This document shows positions 14,465 to 14,498 of a DNA stretch of 14,498 nt, in pieces. Source of the DNA: Agrobacterium fabrum (GTDB lineage Bacteria; Pseudomonadota; Alphaproteobacteria; Rhizobiales; Rhizobiaceae); assembly GCA_003241215.1 (NCBI GenBank), contig QFOL01000074.1:1-14498 (forward strand), written 5' to 3'. Under the pieces are notes generated by a model that was given only the letters and a program-made list of their open reading frames with translations, made no database searches and was not told the origin of the DNA. Made by a program: the position numbers and the translations under genes. How positions within the stretch are numbered: the first letter of the stretch is position 1; each line of letters begins with the position of its first letter.

Positions 14465-14498
14465 CAAAGAACTCCCATGAGGTAAACGAAGGAGAAGA
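14464..14498 (-). CDS. cyoC: C-terminal end of cytochrome o ubiquinol oxidase subunit III (partial)
   Basis: The last 35 bases of the window contain an open - strand frame ending in TGA at 14466-14464, which reads FSFVYLMGVL. A VYLMG-like ending just before cyoD is what I expect of CyoC, and the TGATG overlap with the cyoD start is typical of this operon. Only ten complete codons are present, so the call rests mainly on gene order. The rest of the gene lies beyond the right edge. Confidence 0.7.
   Translation of the reverse strand, partial: FSFVYLMGVL

Overview
The window is chromosomal DNA of a GC-rich alphaproteobacterium. Protein sequences and gene order (BMP-type nucleoside ABC transporter, cdd, purine nucleoside phosphorylase, deoC, deoA; cyo genes followed by a SURF1 gene) fit the Rhizobiaceae and look most like Agrobacterium. 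This assignment is recognition from sequence, not a database match. I see no rRNA, tRNA, insertion sequence, phage, CRISPR or plasmid feature. Nearly all of the DNA is ordinary housekeeping genes.

Left part, + strand. Positions 1-218 hold no gene I can support. Then come a small two-helix membrane protein of unknown function (219-536) and msrA (611-1261). A 216-base spacer with two strong inverted repeats precedes an eight-gene + strand cluster running to 9446: a periplasmic BMP-family binding protein, a duplicated-domain ABC ATPase, two permeases, cytidine deaminase (cdd), purine nucleoside phosphorylase (punA), deoxyribose-phosphate aldolase (deoC) and thymidine phosphorylase (deoA). A stem-loop with a T-run lies between the binding protein and the ATPase gene. 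From the ATPase onward the genes are separated by at most a few bases or overlap, so they very probably form one operon.

Right part, - strand. Read in the direction of transcription (right to left) the genes are: the last codons of cyoC, cyoD, SURF1, deoB (phosphopentomutase), add (adenosine deaminase family), upp (uracil phosphoribosyltransferase) with a clear intrinsic terminator, and a membrane-anchored retropepsin-like aspartic protease. The protease gene and deoA meet tail to tail with an 8-base overlap.

How the genes work together: the ABC transporter imports nucleosides. Cdd and Add deaminate cytidine and adenosine. PunA and DeoA split purine nucleosides and thymidine/deoxyuridine to base plus (deoxy)ribose-1-phosphate. 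DeoB converts this to the 5-phosphate, and DeoC cleaves deoxyribose-5-phosphate to acetaldehyde and glyceraldehyde-3-phosphate. Upp rescues uracil to UMP. The set is nearly complete but is split over two convergent strands, with no regulator gene in the window. The cyo/SURF1 part is a separate respiratory function (bo3-type quinol oxidase and its assembly factor).

I did not find a convincing undescribed system. The points most worth a second look are an unusual cytidine deaminase active-site motif (Cys-Ala-Glu-Pro instead of Cys-Ala-Glu-Arg), the structured leader of the transporter operon, several stem-loops between genes, TTG starts fused to stop codons, and a SURF1 gene in the place where cyoE would be expected.
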